Origin: Pegoplata infirma
Taxonomy: Eukaryota > Arthropoda > Insecta > Diptera > Anthomyiidae
Direction of reading: 5' to 3'
NCBI GenBank assembly: GCA_963921195.1
Contig: OY992536.1
Span: 228,072,023 to 228,136,022 of the forward strand
DNA: 64,000 bases
Shown here in pieces: positions 11,880-22,010 of this stretch. The stretch's first letter is position 1. Each line of letters opens with the position of its first letter. The translations under genes were made by a program, and so were the position numbers. Below the pieces are notes generated by a model. It was not told the origin of the DNA. It worked only from the letters and a program-made list of their open reading frames with translations, and did not search any database.

Positions 11880-12440
11880 TAATTTTTTTTGTTTCATTAA
11901 ATTTTTTTTTTCATCAATTTTTTTTTCCATCAAATCTTTTTTTTCATTAATTTTTTTTTTCTTTTTTTTTTTGTCATAAATTTTTTTCATCTTTTTTTTA
12001 TATTTTTTTTTTTCATCAAATTTTTTTTTTATCAATTTTTTTTTCATTAATTTTCTTTTTCATTAAATTTATTTTTTTTTTTTCATCAAAAAATTTTTTT
12101 TCATCAAATTTTTTTTTCATCAATTTTTTTTTTTTTTTTTCATCAAATTTTTTTTTCATAAAATTTTTTTTATCATATTTTTTTTTCATAAAATTTTTTT
12201 TTATCATATTTTTTTTCATCATTTTTTTTTTTTTTTCATCAAATTTTTATCTAATTTTTTATTATGAATTTTTTTCTCACCAAAAAAATTTTTTTTTCAT
12301 ATTTTTTTCATCAATTTTTTTTTTAATCAAAAAATTTTTCTTTTCATCAAAAAAATTCATCAAAAACTTTTTTTCATCAAAATTTTTGTTCATCAAAAAT
12401 TTTGGGTTCATTAAATTTTTTTTTAACATAATTTTGTTTT
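11880..12440. repeat. T-rich low-complexity tandem repeat
   Basis: About 35 runs of 6-14 T are separated by CATCAAA, CATTAA or CATAAA, giving an irregular 14-18 bp period. The minus-strand frame at 12016-12222 is a lysine-rich artefact of this repeat. Confidence 0.9.
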
Positions 12441-12604
12441 TCGTGAAAAAAATATTTTTTTTTACAAAAACTACTTTATCACCAAGTCTAAGCTTTTCGC
12501 ATAAAAATTTTCCATTTGTTTATCAAACGTACATAAAACAAGTGAGAGTGATATATTCTATGGTGCCGAATCTTTTATACTCTCGAAAATGTAAAAACAC
12601 TTTT

Positions 12605-14227
12605 TATACCCTCCACTCTAGTGATAGAGGGTATATATAAGTTTGTCATTCCGTTTGTAACTCATCGAAATATCAGTCTGAGACCCTATAAAGTATATTT
12701 ATTCATGATGCCCGATCGATTATAAGACATTCTAGCGATGTCCGTCTGTCCGTCTGTCTGTCTGTGGAAAATGCTATCACGGACAAAATATTGCACAGAG
12801 ATGACTGAAACTTAACATACTTATTGGAAGTTCTCCCGAGAAGTTTGGTATTGCATTTGAGCGATATCGGTTCAGCGGTTCAAAAGTTATGAACGAAAAT
12901 GTAAGCACACCTCAAACATTTCAGTACATTCAACATAACCTAAAAATACAAAATGCTTTAATTCGGCTTCTGGTTGACATATGTGAACATAATTGAACAC
13001 CAAATGGTATTTAAACAAGTACGAATATATTTTTTGACAAAAAAAGGAAAAAATCGCGGATTTTTTTATACCCTCCACTCTAGTGATAGAGGGTATATAT
13101 AAGTTTGTCATTCCGTTTGTAACACCTCGAAATATTGGTCTAGGACCCCATAAAGTATATATATTTATGATCCTCGATCGATTTTAAGTCGATCTAGCGA
13201 TGTCCGTCCGTCCGTCCGTCCGTCTGTCTGTCTGTCCGTAGAAAACACGCTAACTTTTGAAAGACTTTACAGAGGCTACTGAAGTTTGGCATATATGTTT
13301 GTCATTTACCTGGTCAGGTTGGTATTGCAATCCAGCCAAATCGGTTCAGTGGTTCAAAAGTTATGAGCAAAAGAGTAAATTTCGGCAAGGGTATTTCGCG
13401 AATTTACGAGATATAAAACACGATAACTTTCGAAAGACAATAATAAGACTACTGAAGCTTACCACGTATCTTTGCCGTTCCTCGGGTCTGTTTGGTTTTA
13501 AATTTCAGCTCAATCGCTCCAGTGGTTCAAAAGTTATAAGCAAAACCCTGAATTTCAGATTAGTTTCATTTAAAATGCCACGTGTTTTAACAAGTTTTAA
13601 AAGCATTGGTGGTAACTAAACAATGCTTTTCAAACTTGTTCAATTTTAAAGCAATGCTTTTTAAACTTGTTTAGTTTTAAAAGCATTGGTAACTTAAAAA
13701 TTACACTCGAAAAAAATTTTACACTCAAAAAAAAATTTTATACTCCAAAAAATTTTACACTCAAAAAAAAATTTACACAAAAAAAAATTTAGTTTTTTTT
13801 TACAAAAATGACAATATTTTGTGTACATACGTACGTGCATTCACTCAGAAATATTTCTACAGTAAAAAAAAAACATTACACTCGAAAAAAATTTTACACT
13901 CAAAAAATAAAATTAGTAATTTTTATTTTTTTAAATGACAAAAAAAGAATTTTTTACTCAAAATAAAATATTTCTAATCAAAATTGTTAAGTTTTTCACG
14001 TTAAAAAATGTACTTCCCTTTAAAGAAAATGCATTGTGGAGGGTATTCATAGATTCGGCAAAGTCGAATTTAACTTTTCTACTTGTTTTACCTAAATTTT
14101 TTTTCGTGGAAATTTTTTTTTTCAAAAGTTATTTCCTTTTAAATAAAGTTTTTTGCAATAATATTTTTGAAATTGTGGAGGGTATCACTACATTCGGAAA
14201 GGCCGAATTTAACTTTTTTACTTGTTT
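12605..14227 (+). mobile_element. mini-me/DINE-like element, type 1 (outer copy A)
   Basis: Begins TATACCCTCCACTCTAGTG with the hairpin arms TACCCTC/GAGGGTA, followed by the GTCTGTCC microsatellite at about 12740-12765. It resumes after the nested copy at about 14090. It ends GTGGAGGGTATCAC, then the hairpin ATTCGGAAAGGCCGAAT, then ACTTGTTT at 14227. Copy B (13067-14088) is inserted at about 13066. The layout of two microsatellites around a core fits the dipteran mini-me/DINE-1 description. Confidence 0.75.
13067..14088 (+). mobile_element. mini-me/DINE-like element, type 1 (copy B), about 1.02 kb
   Basis: A complete copy. The 5' hairpin starts TATACCCTCCAC, then come TATATATATTTATGATCC, the core CGATCTAGCGATGTCCG, the GTCC/GTCT microsatellite (13200-13238), several phrases of the type GGTTCAAAAGTTATGAGC, a TTACACTC/AAAA-rich block, GTGGAGGGTATTC, the hairpin ATTCGGCAAAGTCGAAT and ACTTGTTT. 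It is nearly identical to copy C at 17035-22476, and serves as its uninterrupted reference. Confidence 0.85.
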
Positions 14228-14340
14228 GAACTTATTTTTGCACTCACTTACGAAATGTACAGTTCTTTTGTTTTTTTAATGGGGTCCTCGACTGATATTT
14301 CAATTCGTTTTGCATGGAATAGCAAAGTAATATAACATTA

Positions 14341-14616
14341 TTTTTTCTAAAAAAAACTTTGCTTTGGCAAGTACACCCAAATCTTCCGCAAAATATTGTC
14401 ATGATTTAATGTTTTGGGCAAGAGTACAAAATTCGCAGGCATTTTTAAATGAAAACCACCTTGATGTGATCAAAAAAACCAAAGGCGGGTAAAAAAACTT
14501 TGATGATTTCAGATTTTTTGGACCATATTAAATTATCTTGTTTTAAAAAAGCATCACCGATTTTTTTTAAACTACTGGTACAATGATGCGATTTTTCAAG
14601 ATTTTTTCAGTAATTT
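14341..14616. repeat. Diverged dispersed repeat (inverted match at 45100-45290)
   Basis: Phrases such as GGCGGGTAAAAAAACTTTGAT, GGACCATATTAAATTATCTT and AAACTACTGGTACAATGATG have reverse-complement counterparts at 45115-45245. Non-coding; family unknown. Confidence 0.65.
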
Positions 14617-15735
14617 TTGTAAATTTGTTTTATTTAATCAGCTTCTACCGGTCCAATGGTGCTTCCGAGAGGGGTCATTAGTGAGACCGACCCCCATTTA
14701 TTTTTACCCTACAACATTTTTTAAAAATATACCTACGCCCTATCTCTACTCCCTAAGTAGGCTCCCATACAAAATTACATTTTTATAAAATTTGCTCCAA
14801 CTGTTATTTGTATGGGAGCCTAGAGAGTGGAGATAGGGCGTAAATAAATGGGGGTCGGTCTCACTAATGACCCCTGTCGGACGCACCATTGGACCGGTAG
14901 AAGCTGATTAAATAAAACAAATTTACAAAAAATAAAAAAAATTGTATGGGGACCGCCTTAACACTTAAAGATAGAGGGTAGATGTGTTCAGGGAAAATTT
15001 TTGGACTAAAAAAATATTGTGGGTCGGTCATACATTTTGGTACTCTAAGGGCACTATTAGGGCAGTTATAGCGGTTGGAGCAAATTTTAAGAAATATCGT
15101 TTTGTGTGGGAGCCCCCTTAGAAATTGGAGATATGATATTAGTTTGTTCCAAAGAAATGTTAAGACGTAAAAATTAATGGGGGTCGGTCTTAAAAGGGAC
15201 CCCTCTATGACGCACCATTGGAGCAGTACAAATGATTTTATATTGGAAAATTACAACAAAATTTATTCAAAAAATTTAAAAAAAAATAGTAATAATCGTT
15301 ATCCCACGATCCTCCTGGGCAAAAAATTTGTAGAATCGATAGAAGTTTTACACAAAAAAATTTAAAAAAAAACGAAGAGTACAAACATTTTCAAAAATGA
15401 GATTTAAATTTTAAAACTTAAAAATCGCATATTAGAGCGCTTTTAAGAAATTTTTTGGGATTTTTTTTAAAACGTACATACGTAAAAAAACAAAAATTTT
15501 GAAAAAAAATTTGAAATTTGGACCATTATTGAAGAAGTTATGAGTAAAAGAAGTTTGAGTAAAGGAACAAACTACCAATTTTTAAAAATTCGATATCTTT
15601 TTGAAATCTGAAAAAATCTGAAAATTTACCACGAAGGAGTTTTCGTAGGGTACTAAAAACTGTTAACAAATTGGGAAAATCTAAAAAAAAAATTTTCAAA
15701 GTGTCCCATTTGACATGGAATGCGCCATATACATC
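14617..15735. mobile_element. Large foldback element, copy 1, left arm truncated
   Basis: The centre near 14785 is flanked by inverted text: CAGCTTCTACCGGTCCAATG at 14640 and CATTGGACCGGTAGAAGCTG at about 14889, with GAGACCGACCCCCATTTA on both sides. The right arm continues to TTTGACATGGAATGCGCC at about 15733. The whole matches the right half of 57160-61823 and shows the empty sites of the insertions found there. The outer left arm is missing. Confidence 0.8.
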
Positions 15736-15995
15736 TTCATATAAACTACCCTAACGATTATTCATTTTTGACAATAACGAACTTAACAAAGCCGAATTTG
15801 GACACGGCCTACACACCATTGTATAGGCCTACATATATAAAATGTTCATTTAGTTTCTTTTGAAGAAATAGGAAAAATCCTAAAAAAAAAGGAAAAAACC
15901 AGGCAGCTCTTATTTTGCTCCCATCTTTCCTATATGTAAGTTTCAGGACAATCTGTGGGTGCCCTGTGAAAGACCTTCCCTGTGAGTAAAGAAAA
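15736..15995. mobile_element. Right half of a CAAGG-type TIR element
   Basis: The phrases AGCTCTTATTTTGCTCCCAT, AAGTTTCAGGACAATC and GTGGGTGCCCTGTGAAAGAC match the right ends at 29690-29751 and 52150-52238. The left half is lost, replaced by the foldback element at 14617-15735, which appears to have landed inside it. Confidence 0.7.
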
Positions 15996-17034
15996 TAATG
16001 ACCTCGAGCTATAATAAACCTACTCAAAATATAAATCAAACTATTTTATGAACTTTATTTTATGTTTAAATAAAAACTTCCCATGAATGGCGAAAAACAC
16101 AAACTAAATGAAAATAAAAAATTGTAGTAGAATTTTTTTTCCAACTCATAAAATTGCAGCCCCCACCTGCGTATTTAAAACATGTTGCAAAGTTGAACAT
16201 TTAACTACACAAAAAAGGATATGATTATTCCTATACACTATATACAGTTTATTTTGTCCACATACAAAGGGGTTGTATAACGTTTTAACGTTTTTTTTTT
16301 AATAAATCAAATACTTTTTGCCCTTTTATTCAGGGTTATTCCACCCATCAGTTTTATTAAGACGACTCCTGTTTGTTTTTTTTTGCTACTTGTTTAAATT
16401 GCTTTGATTTAAATCTGAGTTTATGTCTGTTGATGTGTTAACATTTTTTTTTTTCTTTCAAATTTGTACTCTTTAGTTAATGAAAGGGTTTGTAAACATT
16501 GATTTACTATGTAATCAATATAGAAATGTATGAGTGTGGGTGTGTTTTTTTTTTTTCAATCGCCATCCTTAAGTTTTGTCCCTGATTCAGAAAATCTGAC
16601 ATTGATAAAAAAAAAGAAAATACAAAAATTAATTGTAGAGTACATGTGTATAATTTTGATTGATTTCTTACTTTGATGTGACATTGTTATTGTAAAAGAA
16701 ATTCTAAATTTGATGTGCTTGATTAAATTCAAAGTTACAAAAAATGGTGGGGACAAAATATTACAAATATAGGATTTTTCACAACTTTTGAAACCGATGT
16801 CTTCCGATCGGGAAGAATAGTTGTGGGGATTTTTTTGAATTTTTAAACCTAAACGCCAAAACTTTGACCACGATGAGGGGGGCCATCCCCACCAGACATC
16901 CCTAATTTTTTGAGTTTTTTTTTTCGAACCTAACAAAATTGGAGGTTGTAGCGGATCAAAATCGATAACTGGTGCACTTTCCCACGCCTAATTCTGCATA
17001 TGCTAAAAATCGAGCAACCATTTTTATACCCTCC
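15996..17034. other. Gene-free stretch
   Basis: AT-rich with T tracts at about 16290, 16376, 16446 and 16546. The minus-strand 126-codon frame at 16556-16936 starts in sequence with no family resemblance and contains poly-lysine and poly-phenylalanine from homopolymers. I do not call it a gene. Confidence 0.5.
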
Positions 17035-17183
17035 ACTCTAGTGATAGAGGGTATATATAAGTTTGTCATTCCGTTTGTAACACCTCGAAATATTGGTCTA
17101 GGACCCCATAAAGTATATATATTTATGATCCTCGATCGATTTTAAGTCGATCTAGCGATGTCCGTCCGTCCGTCCGTCCGTCC

Positions 17184-17218
<35 letters not shown>

Positions 17219-18495
17219 CGTAGAAAACACGCTAACTTTTGAAAGACTTTAGAGAGGCTACTGAAGTTTGGCATATATGTTTGTCATTTACCTGGTCAGG
17301 TTGGTATTGCAATCCAGCCAAATCGGTCCAGTGGTTAAAAAGTTATGGGCCAAAGAGTAAATTTCGGCAAGGGTGTTTCGCGAATTTACGAGATAAAAAA
17401 CATGATAACTTTCGAAAGACAATAATGAGACTACTGAATAGGGTGGGGCGATTTGGACATCTTAATGGGCGCTTCGCGTTTCTGATTCTTGGGATTGTAC
17501 TGAGCAAAAAAGTCAACTAGACCATACGTCTACGGTGAAAATCGAGCCTCCCGATTTTGACTTGAAGTTTTTTCTCAGACTTTATTTTTTGCGAAAATTT
17601 GCAAATTTTCTTGGGCTCATACTTCGTAAACTATTTGAAATTTTGACTTATTTTAAAAAGTAAGGTTGTAGCTATTGTCTCGGGCTACAATTTCTCTGAA
17701 CATATTACTTAGAAAAAACTTCGTTTTCATGGTCAAAAAGTCGAAAATGTAGAAAATTCACCACTTTTTGTAATTTTTTTTGGATATTTTGGCCTATAAC
17801 AGCGAAACCATTGACATTTTCGATCCAATACTAAGACAAAAATTGTAGCTAAGACAATAGTTAAGAACTCTCTAGTACATTGCAAAAGCATTAGAAAGCT
17901 CCTTCAGGCAGTTTTGGCCTTGTGAAAGTGCAAATTTTTTGTGAAAATATTGATAAATTACCATTTTCAGTTGTTCATAGCGCAAAATCATAAAAATGTT
18001 CTATTTCTTATTTTTTCCACTTTTTTTATCCAAAAATATAATGTTTTTTTTCAATATTTTTGTTCAATATTTATTTTGAAAATTCATTTAAAGTACAAAG
18101 TAATTGTATTGGTAGAGACAAGGTATGAATCAAGAAGAGTTCCAATTTAGTGTATTTTTCATTCAAAGATTGCCTTCCAAATCTTTTCGAGATTCCATAC
18201 GAGGCGCTTTCTTTCGGCCTTCAGATACAGATGCCATTATACCTTCACGGGTTTTGTCGATTGAGCGCTTAGCAACACTAGCTAGTAGCTGGACATGACG
18301 CTCCGTGCCTTGAATATGACAAGGTATTAGTGGGTCTGGAAATGGTGGATCTTCATCATCTACACATTCGAGGTATTGTTGTAAATGCTCATACGGAATT
18401 TTCCTGGTAAATGGCGGTTCAAATAACAATGCTTTGTCCTCTAAATCGATCATGTGAACGAAATGCGTACAATCAAAATTGATGTTTGGTTTTAC

Positions 18496-19197
18496 GGCGT
18501 ACGGACATAGCGCCCAAGGTCTTATCGCCCAAAACCGTAAATGACATATCGCCCACGCTGCGACATATAGCCCAAAATGATAGGTCTAAAAATGTTATTT
18601 CTCCCAAAACAAAATTGTCAAAAAATCCAAAATATTTTTTTTGGGCGAAATGTCGAAATTACGACTTCTATGATTTGTTTTATTGTAATAAAGGTTTTCT
18701 GTGTAGCCGGCCTTCGGCCGGGCTTAGGGATTACATACTCCATGCATTAAACACACCCTCTCTGCAAACCAAAGCTATTTTGGTTATCAGGCCTTTTTGA
18801 GGCATAACAAATTTGGTAGCGTAAAGGACTGCTACCCTAAAAAACTTTACTTTGCGGAGAGGGTGGGTTTAATGCATGGATTTTGTAATCCCTAAGCCCG
18901 GCCGAAGGCCGGCTACGCATAAAAACTTTAAAATATTGTGTTAAAAAAAACAATTTTGGTGAGTTTTATGATTATTTTTTTGAGTGCTATGACATTTTAT
19001 AAATATAAAATTTTAACATTTGGGTGATATGACATTTTTGATAATTTATATAAATTTAAAGAAAATTGTTAAAATACCCAAAAATAATGGCCATATCGTC
19101 CAAAAAATTTTGCAACAACAACTAACACACATTTTTTTTGGGTGGAATGACTTTTTTAAATTGGGCGATATGCACTTGGGCGCTATGTCCGTACGCC
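18496..19197. mobile_element. MITE with GGCGTACGG ends and 8-bp TSD, 702 bp
   Basis: Ends GGCGTACGGACATAGCGCCC and its complement GGGCGCTATGTCCGTACGCC are perfect inverted repeats. The exact duplication GGTTTTAC lies at 18488-18495 and 19198-19205. Inside, near both ends, the motif TATCGCCCA or TGGGCGATA repeats several times (18530-18575, 18640, 19020, 19145-19185), as expected of subterminal transposase-binding sites. The superfamily is uncertain; 8 bp allows hAT or P. It is inserted in the last exon of the transposase gene. Confidence 0.92.
18706..18913. mobile_element. Foldback element inside the MITE, about 208 bp
   Basis: Arms begin GCCGGCCTTCGGCCGGGCTT and end with its complement, AAGCCCGGCCGAAGGCCGGC. 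Inversion continues through GGGATTAC..CATGCATTAAAC and the CTCTCTGC segment. The flanking dinucleotide is TA on both sides (18704-18705, 18914-18915), compatible with a TA duplication. GC-rich ends in an AT-rich window make it stand out. Confidence 0.8.
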
Positions 19198-19751
19198 GGT
19201 TTTACATATTCGCGAAGCTCAGTTAAATCGCATACGTTGTCGCGAATATACAATATTTTTTTGAGTGCCAATGTACGAATTTCTTTACAATCATCGTATA
19301 ACATGCTCAACAAAACATTTTCACTGTGTGCGAAATAGGAATTATTCTGTATTACGGGATTTATGATGTTACGTAAGTTGTCTGGTAAATATTGCGTCCA
19401 CTGGATGAATTTTCCAAGCAGAGCACTACCGTATACAGCCGAATTGTAGTATTTGACATTGAAATACATGGGAACATACACTTTCATGATGTACTTTGCT
19501 AAAATTTGTAAATTTTGTGATGGATTTTCTGTCGCAATATACACACGGAGCAATCTACTAGCTTTTGTTATCCATCTCGAATGTCCTACTGGTCCAGGTT
19601 TGATATTTGCAAGATTAAGTGAGCAACTACCATTTGAAACGGCTTGGGCAATTTGGTATAGATATTTAACGTCCGTGGAAAGTTGATTTTCAGCATCTGT
19701 ACTCATTGGAGGAATGTGTTCAAGTGGAATAAGTTGAAAATTTTCGATAAC

Positions 19752-19836
19752 CTGAAAAATGTTTAGATTATTTAAATAAAAAAATTACAAAACTATATCG
19801 TATAGAGAAAGAAGTACCTAAAGTTATGATATTTAC
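19752..19836 (-). other. Intron of the transposase gene, 85 bp
   Basis: On the minus strand the donor is ACAA|GTAAATATC and the acceptor TTTTTCAG|GTTATC. Splicing joins an open frame before it to an open frame after it, while reading through gives an unrelated tail. The length is ordinary for a fly intron. Confidence 0.75.
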
Positions 19837-21009
19837 TTGTAATGTATTGCAAATATCTATCCTTTGAGCTAATGATCCAGTGCTTTTTGTCGGTCCTGTA
19901 GTTGCCGATTTTTCGACAGCATTGTACAGATGTCGGAACGGCAATTCGTTAAAATGAAGTAAACAGATAAACCAATGTATTGGTCTATCTAGATAGCGTT
20001 CGATGAGACGCAATACACCTCCAGATGTGCCAGTGTTTGCCACCTCACCGTCACTACAGACGGCAATTAAATATTCAAGTGAAAGATTTTTAGATTTGAA
20101 AAATTCAATCAATTCGGCTTGTTTCGCTTTGGACTTTGCCTGATAAATTCACATAGCCAATTAGTGACGAATGTGGTTCACGTATTACTACTAGGTGTGG
20201 TTCTGTTCGCATTGTAGTGTGATATACTTCATTAATTTTCTCCCGAGTTAATGAATCATTTTTGCGACCATCAAACGAAAAAGCGATCAACGATTCACCA
20301 TTGTGATTTGCTTGTAAAATATCGTGTCTCGATTTTTCACGCTCTCGGCTCACTTTTCTTTTATCCATAATAATGGTTTCACCTCGCTCATCCTTAAACT
20401 GTATGTCACAAGGCCAAAACTGCCTGAAGGAGCGTTCTAATGCTTTTGCGATGTACTAGAGAGTTCTTAACTATTGTCTTGGCTACAATTTTTGTCTTAG
20501 TATTGGAAGTGGTGAATTTTCTACATTTTCGAAATGTAGAAACCATGAAAACGAAGTTTTTGCTAAGTAATATGTTCAGAGAAATTGTAGCCCGAGACAA
20601 TAGCTACAACTTTACCTTTGAAAATAAGTCAAAATTTCAAATAGTTTACGAAATATGAGCCCAAGAAAATTTGCAAATTTTCCAAAAAAAATAAAGTCTG
20701 AGAAAAAACTTTAAGTCAAAATCGGGAGGCTCGATTTTCACCGTAGACGTATGGTCTAGTTGACTTTTTTGCTCAGTACAATCCCAAGAATCAGAAACGC
20801 GAAGCGCCCATTAAGATTTTTTTCCTTCCTTACTAATCGCCCCACCCTACTACTGAAGCTTGGCATGTATCTTTGCCGTTCCCCGGGTCTGTTTGTTTTT
20901 AAATTTCAGCTCAATCGGTCCAATGGTTCAAAAGTTATAAGCAAACCCCTGAATTTCAAATTAGTTTCATCTAAAATGCCACGTGTTTTAACAAGTTTTA
21001 AAAGCATTG

Positions 21010-22010
21010 CACAGTGGCCGAAACACCCAATCTAGCGGCGCTTAATTCGGAAATGTAAAATAATAAATCCCAATACATATTTGTGATTATAAAACTTATT
21101 AAGAATTTAATTTTTAACCATATTTATTTATTTCACTGTTTTTATGTATTTTGGGAAATTTATGTGAATATCGGGAGGGTGGTCTGTATGAGGACTAGAA
21201 GTTAAAATGTTCCGATTCCGTTAAAATTTCGAGTGATTATTTATGGCTACAAAAAACATTTAACAATCGAATTTCAAGAGGATATTTTCTAAATACTATT
21301 GTTAGGGATTTTTAAGTAAAACTGGAAGGGGAATTAACATGGGGGCTATGGGATAACATGGACCGATTTTGTCAAAAATTTGATTGGTTTTGTTCTTTCG
21401 ATAAAAAATCTTAAATTTCAAATTTTAGCCAAATCGATTGAAAATTGTGGTCTGTATCGCGTTTATACTGTTTATTTGGATAGGCAGATGGACCCTAAAA
21501 CACCGAACAACTTGCGCGAACTAGCACGCCATACTGAAACGTTACAACAAAAATAACCCAAAATAATAAACCAAACAGGAATTGGACCGAATACGATCGA
21601 ATTTCAAAAGTTGCAGTCCATGAAACTATAGTTTATATCACAAATGTAAACTTCTAAAATGAACTAATAATAAACTAGATACACACAGGCCACAAACATA
21701 TATTTCTTAGTTAAAACATACCTTTTACTTTCAATTAAAACTTTTTGGCTCAAAATGTGTAAACAATTGACTTAAAAGTGTCAAGAAAAACTCACTGAGT
21801 AATTAGTCCCCAAATTCCTTTAATACACTTGCTACAGAAAATGTATATTTGACAGCTTACAGCTGTGCGAATATTGAAAGCAAAACAAAAGTAAAAACGT
21901 AAATTTTTTCTGTAAAGTATAGGTAAACGATGTAGTGCAAAAACATTTATCGATCTTAACTTTTAAATTTTGACTTAAGCGCCGCTAGATCAGTGATTTC
22001 GGCCACAGTG
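21010..22010. mobile_element. Transib-like non-autonomous element, 1001 bp
   Basis: Ends CACAGTGGCCGAAA and TTTCGGCCACAGTG are inverted with a single mismatch, and GCGGCGCTTAA / TTAAGCGCCGC lies further inward. The 5-bp duplication CATTG lies at 21005-21009 and 22011-22015; copy B shows the site with one CATTG. A 5-bp duplication and a CACWGTG tip are hallmarks of Transib, the relatives of RAG1. No transposase frame remains. Confidence 0.85.

Larger units (their letters stand above)
12536..14340 (+). mobile_element. mini-me/DINE-like element, type 2, split by a nested copy
   Basis: The left part 12536-12604 (ACAAGTGAGAGTG..GGTGCCGAATCTTTTATAC) matches the starts at 28103 and 41297. The right part after 14228 (ATGGGGTCCTCGACTGATAT, then AAGTAATAT) matches the type-2 ends at 28710 and 41695. 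The type-1 copy at 12605-14227 sits between them. The GTCC/GTCT microsatellite part expected in this copy is missing. Confidence 0.6.
18163..20405 (-). pseudogene. Broken hAT-like transposase gene with one intron
   Basis: Coding text runs right to left. Piece 1 (20405-20105, with ATG at 20368) is linked by a frameshift near 20140 to piece 2 (about 20145-19837). That carries CSDGEVANTG, then RPIHWF followed by ICLLHFNELP, i.e. an Asp and a CxxH motif as in hAT transposases. An intron (19752-19836) follows. Piece 3 (19751-19198) has HSRWITKASRLL (an RW motif) and FAHSENVLLSML, a candidate catalytic Glu. A 702-bp insertion splits piece 3 from the last piece (18487-18163), which ends in a stop at 18163; removing it restores the frame. 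From memory, similar proteins occur as uncharacterised repeats in arthropods and cnidarians. The N-terminal DNA-binding part is absent, because the right inverted repeat begins directly upstream. Not functional as it stands. Confidence 0.85.
17439..20849 (-). mobile_element. hAT-like transposon with long inverted repeats, 3.4 kb
   Basis: Ends are TAGGGTGGGGCGATT and AATCGCCCCACCCTA. The exact 8-bp duplication CTACTGAA lies at 17431-17438 and 20850-20857, and the intact site is readable in copy B (13447-13454). The TAGGG start and the 8-bp duplication fit hAT. The inverted similarity does not stop after the tip. It extends about 490 bp on the left (to about 17930) and about 445 bp on the right (from about 20405), with a small deletion in the right arm. 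Between the arms lies a broken minus-strand transposase gene. Confidence 0.93.

Noticed and set aside
12016..12222. Minus-strand lysine-rich frame
   Set aside because: It is the translation of T-tract repeats with CAT spacers; no composition typical of a gene.
13257..13619. 120-codon plus frame, with a similar frame at 17239-17520
   Set aside because: The similarity reflects two copies of the same mini-me/DINE element, which is non-coding.
16556..16936. 126-codon minus frame
   Set aside because: No known motif; contains homopolymer-encoded runs and no relative elsewhere in the window.
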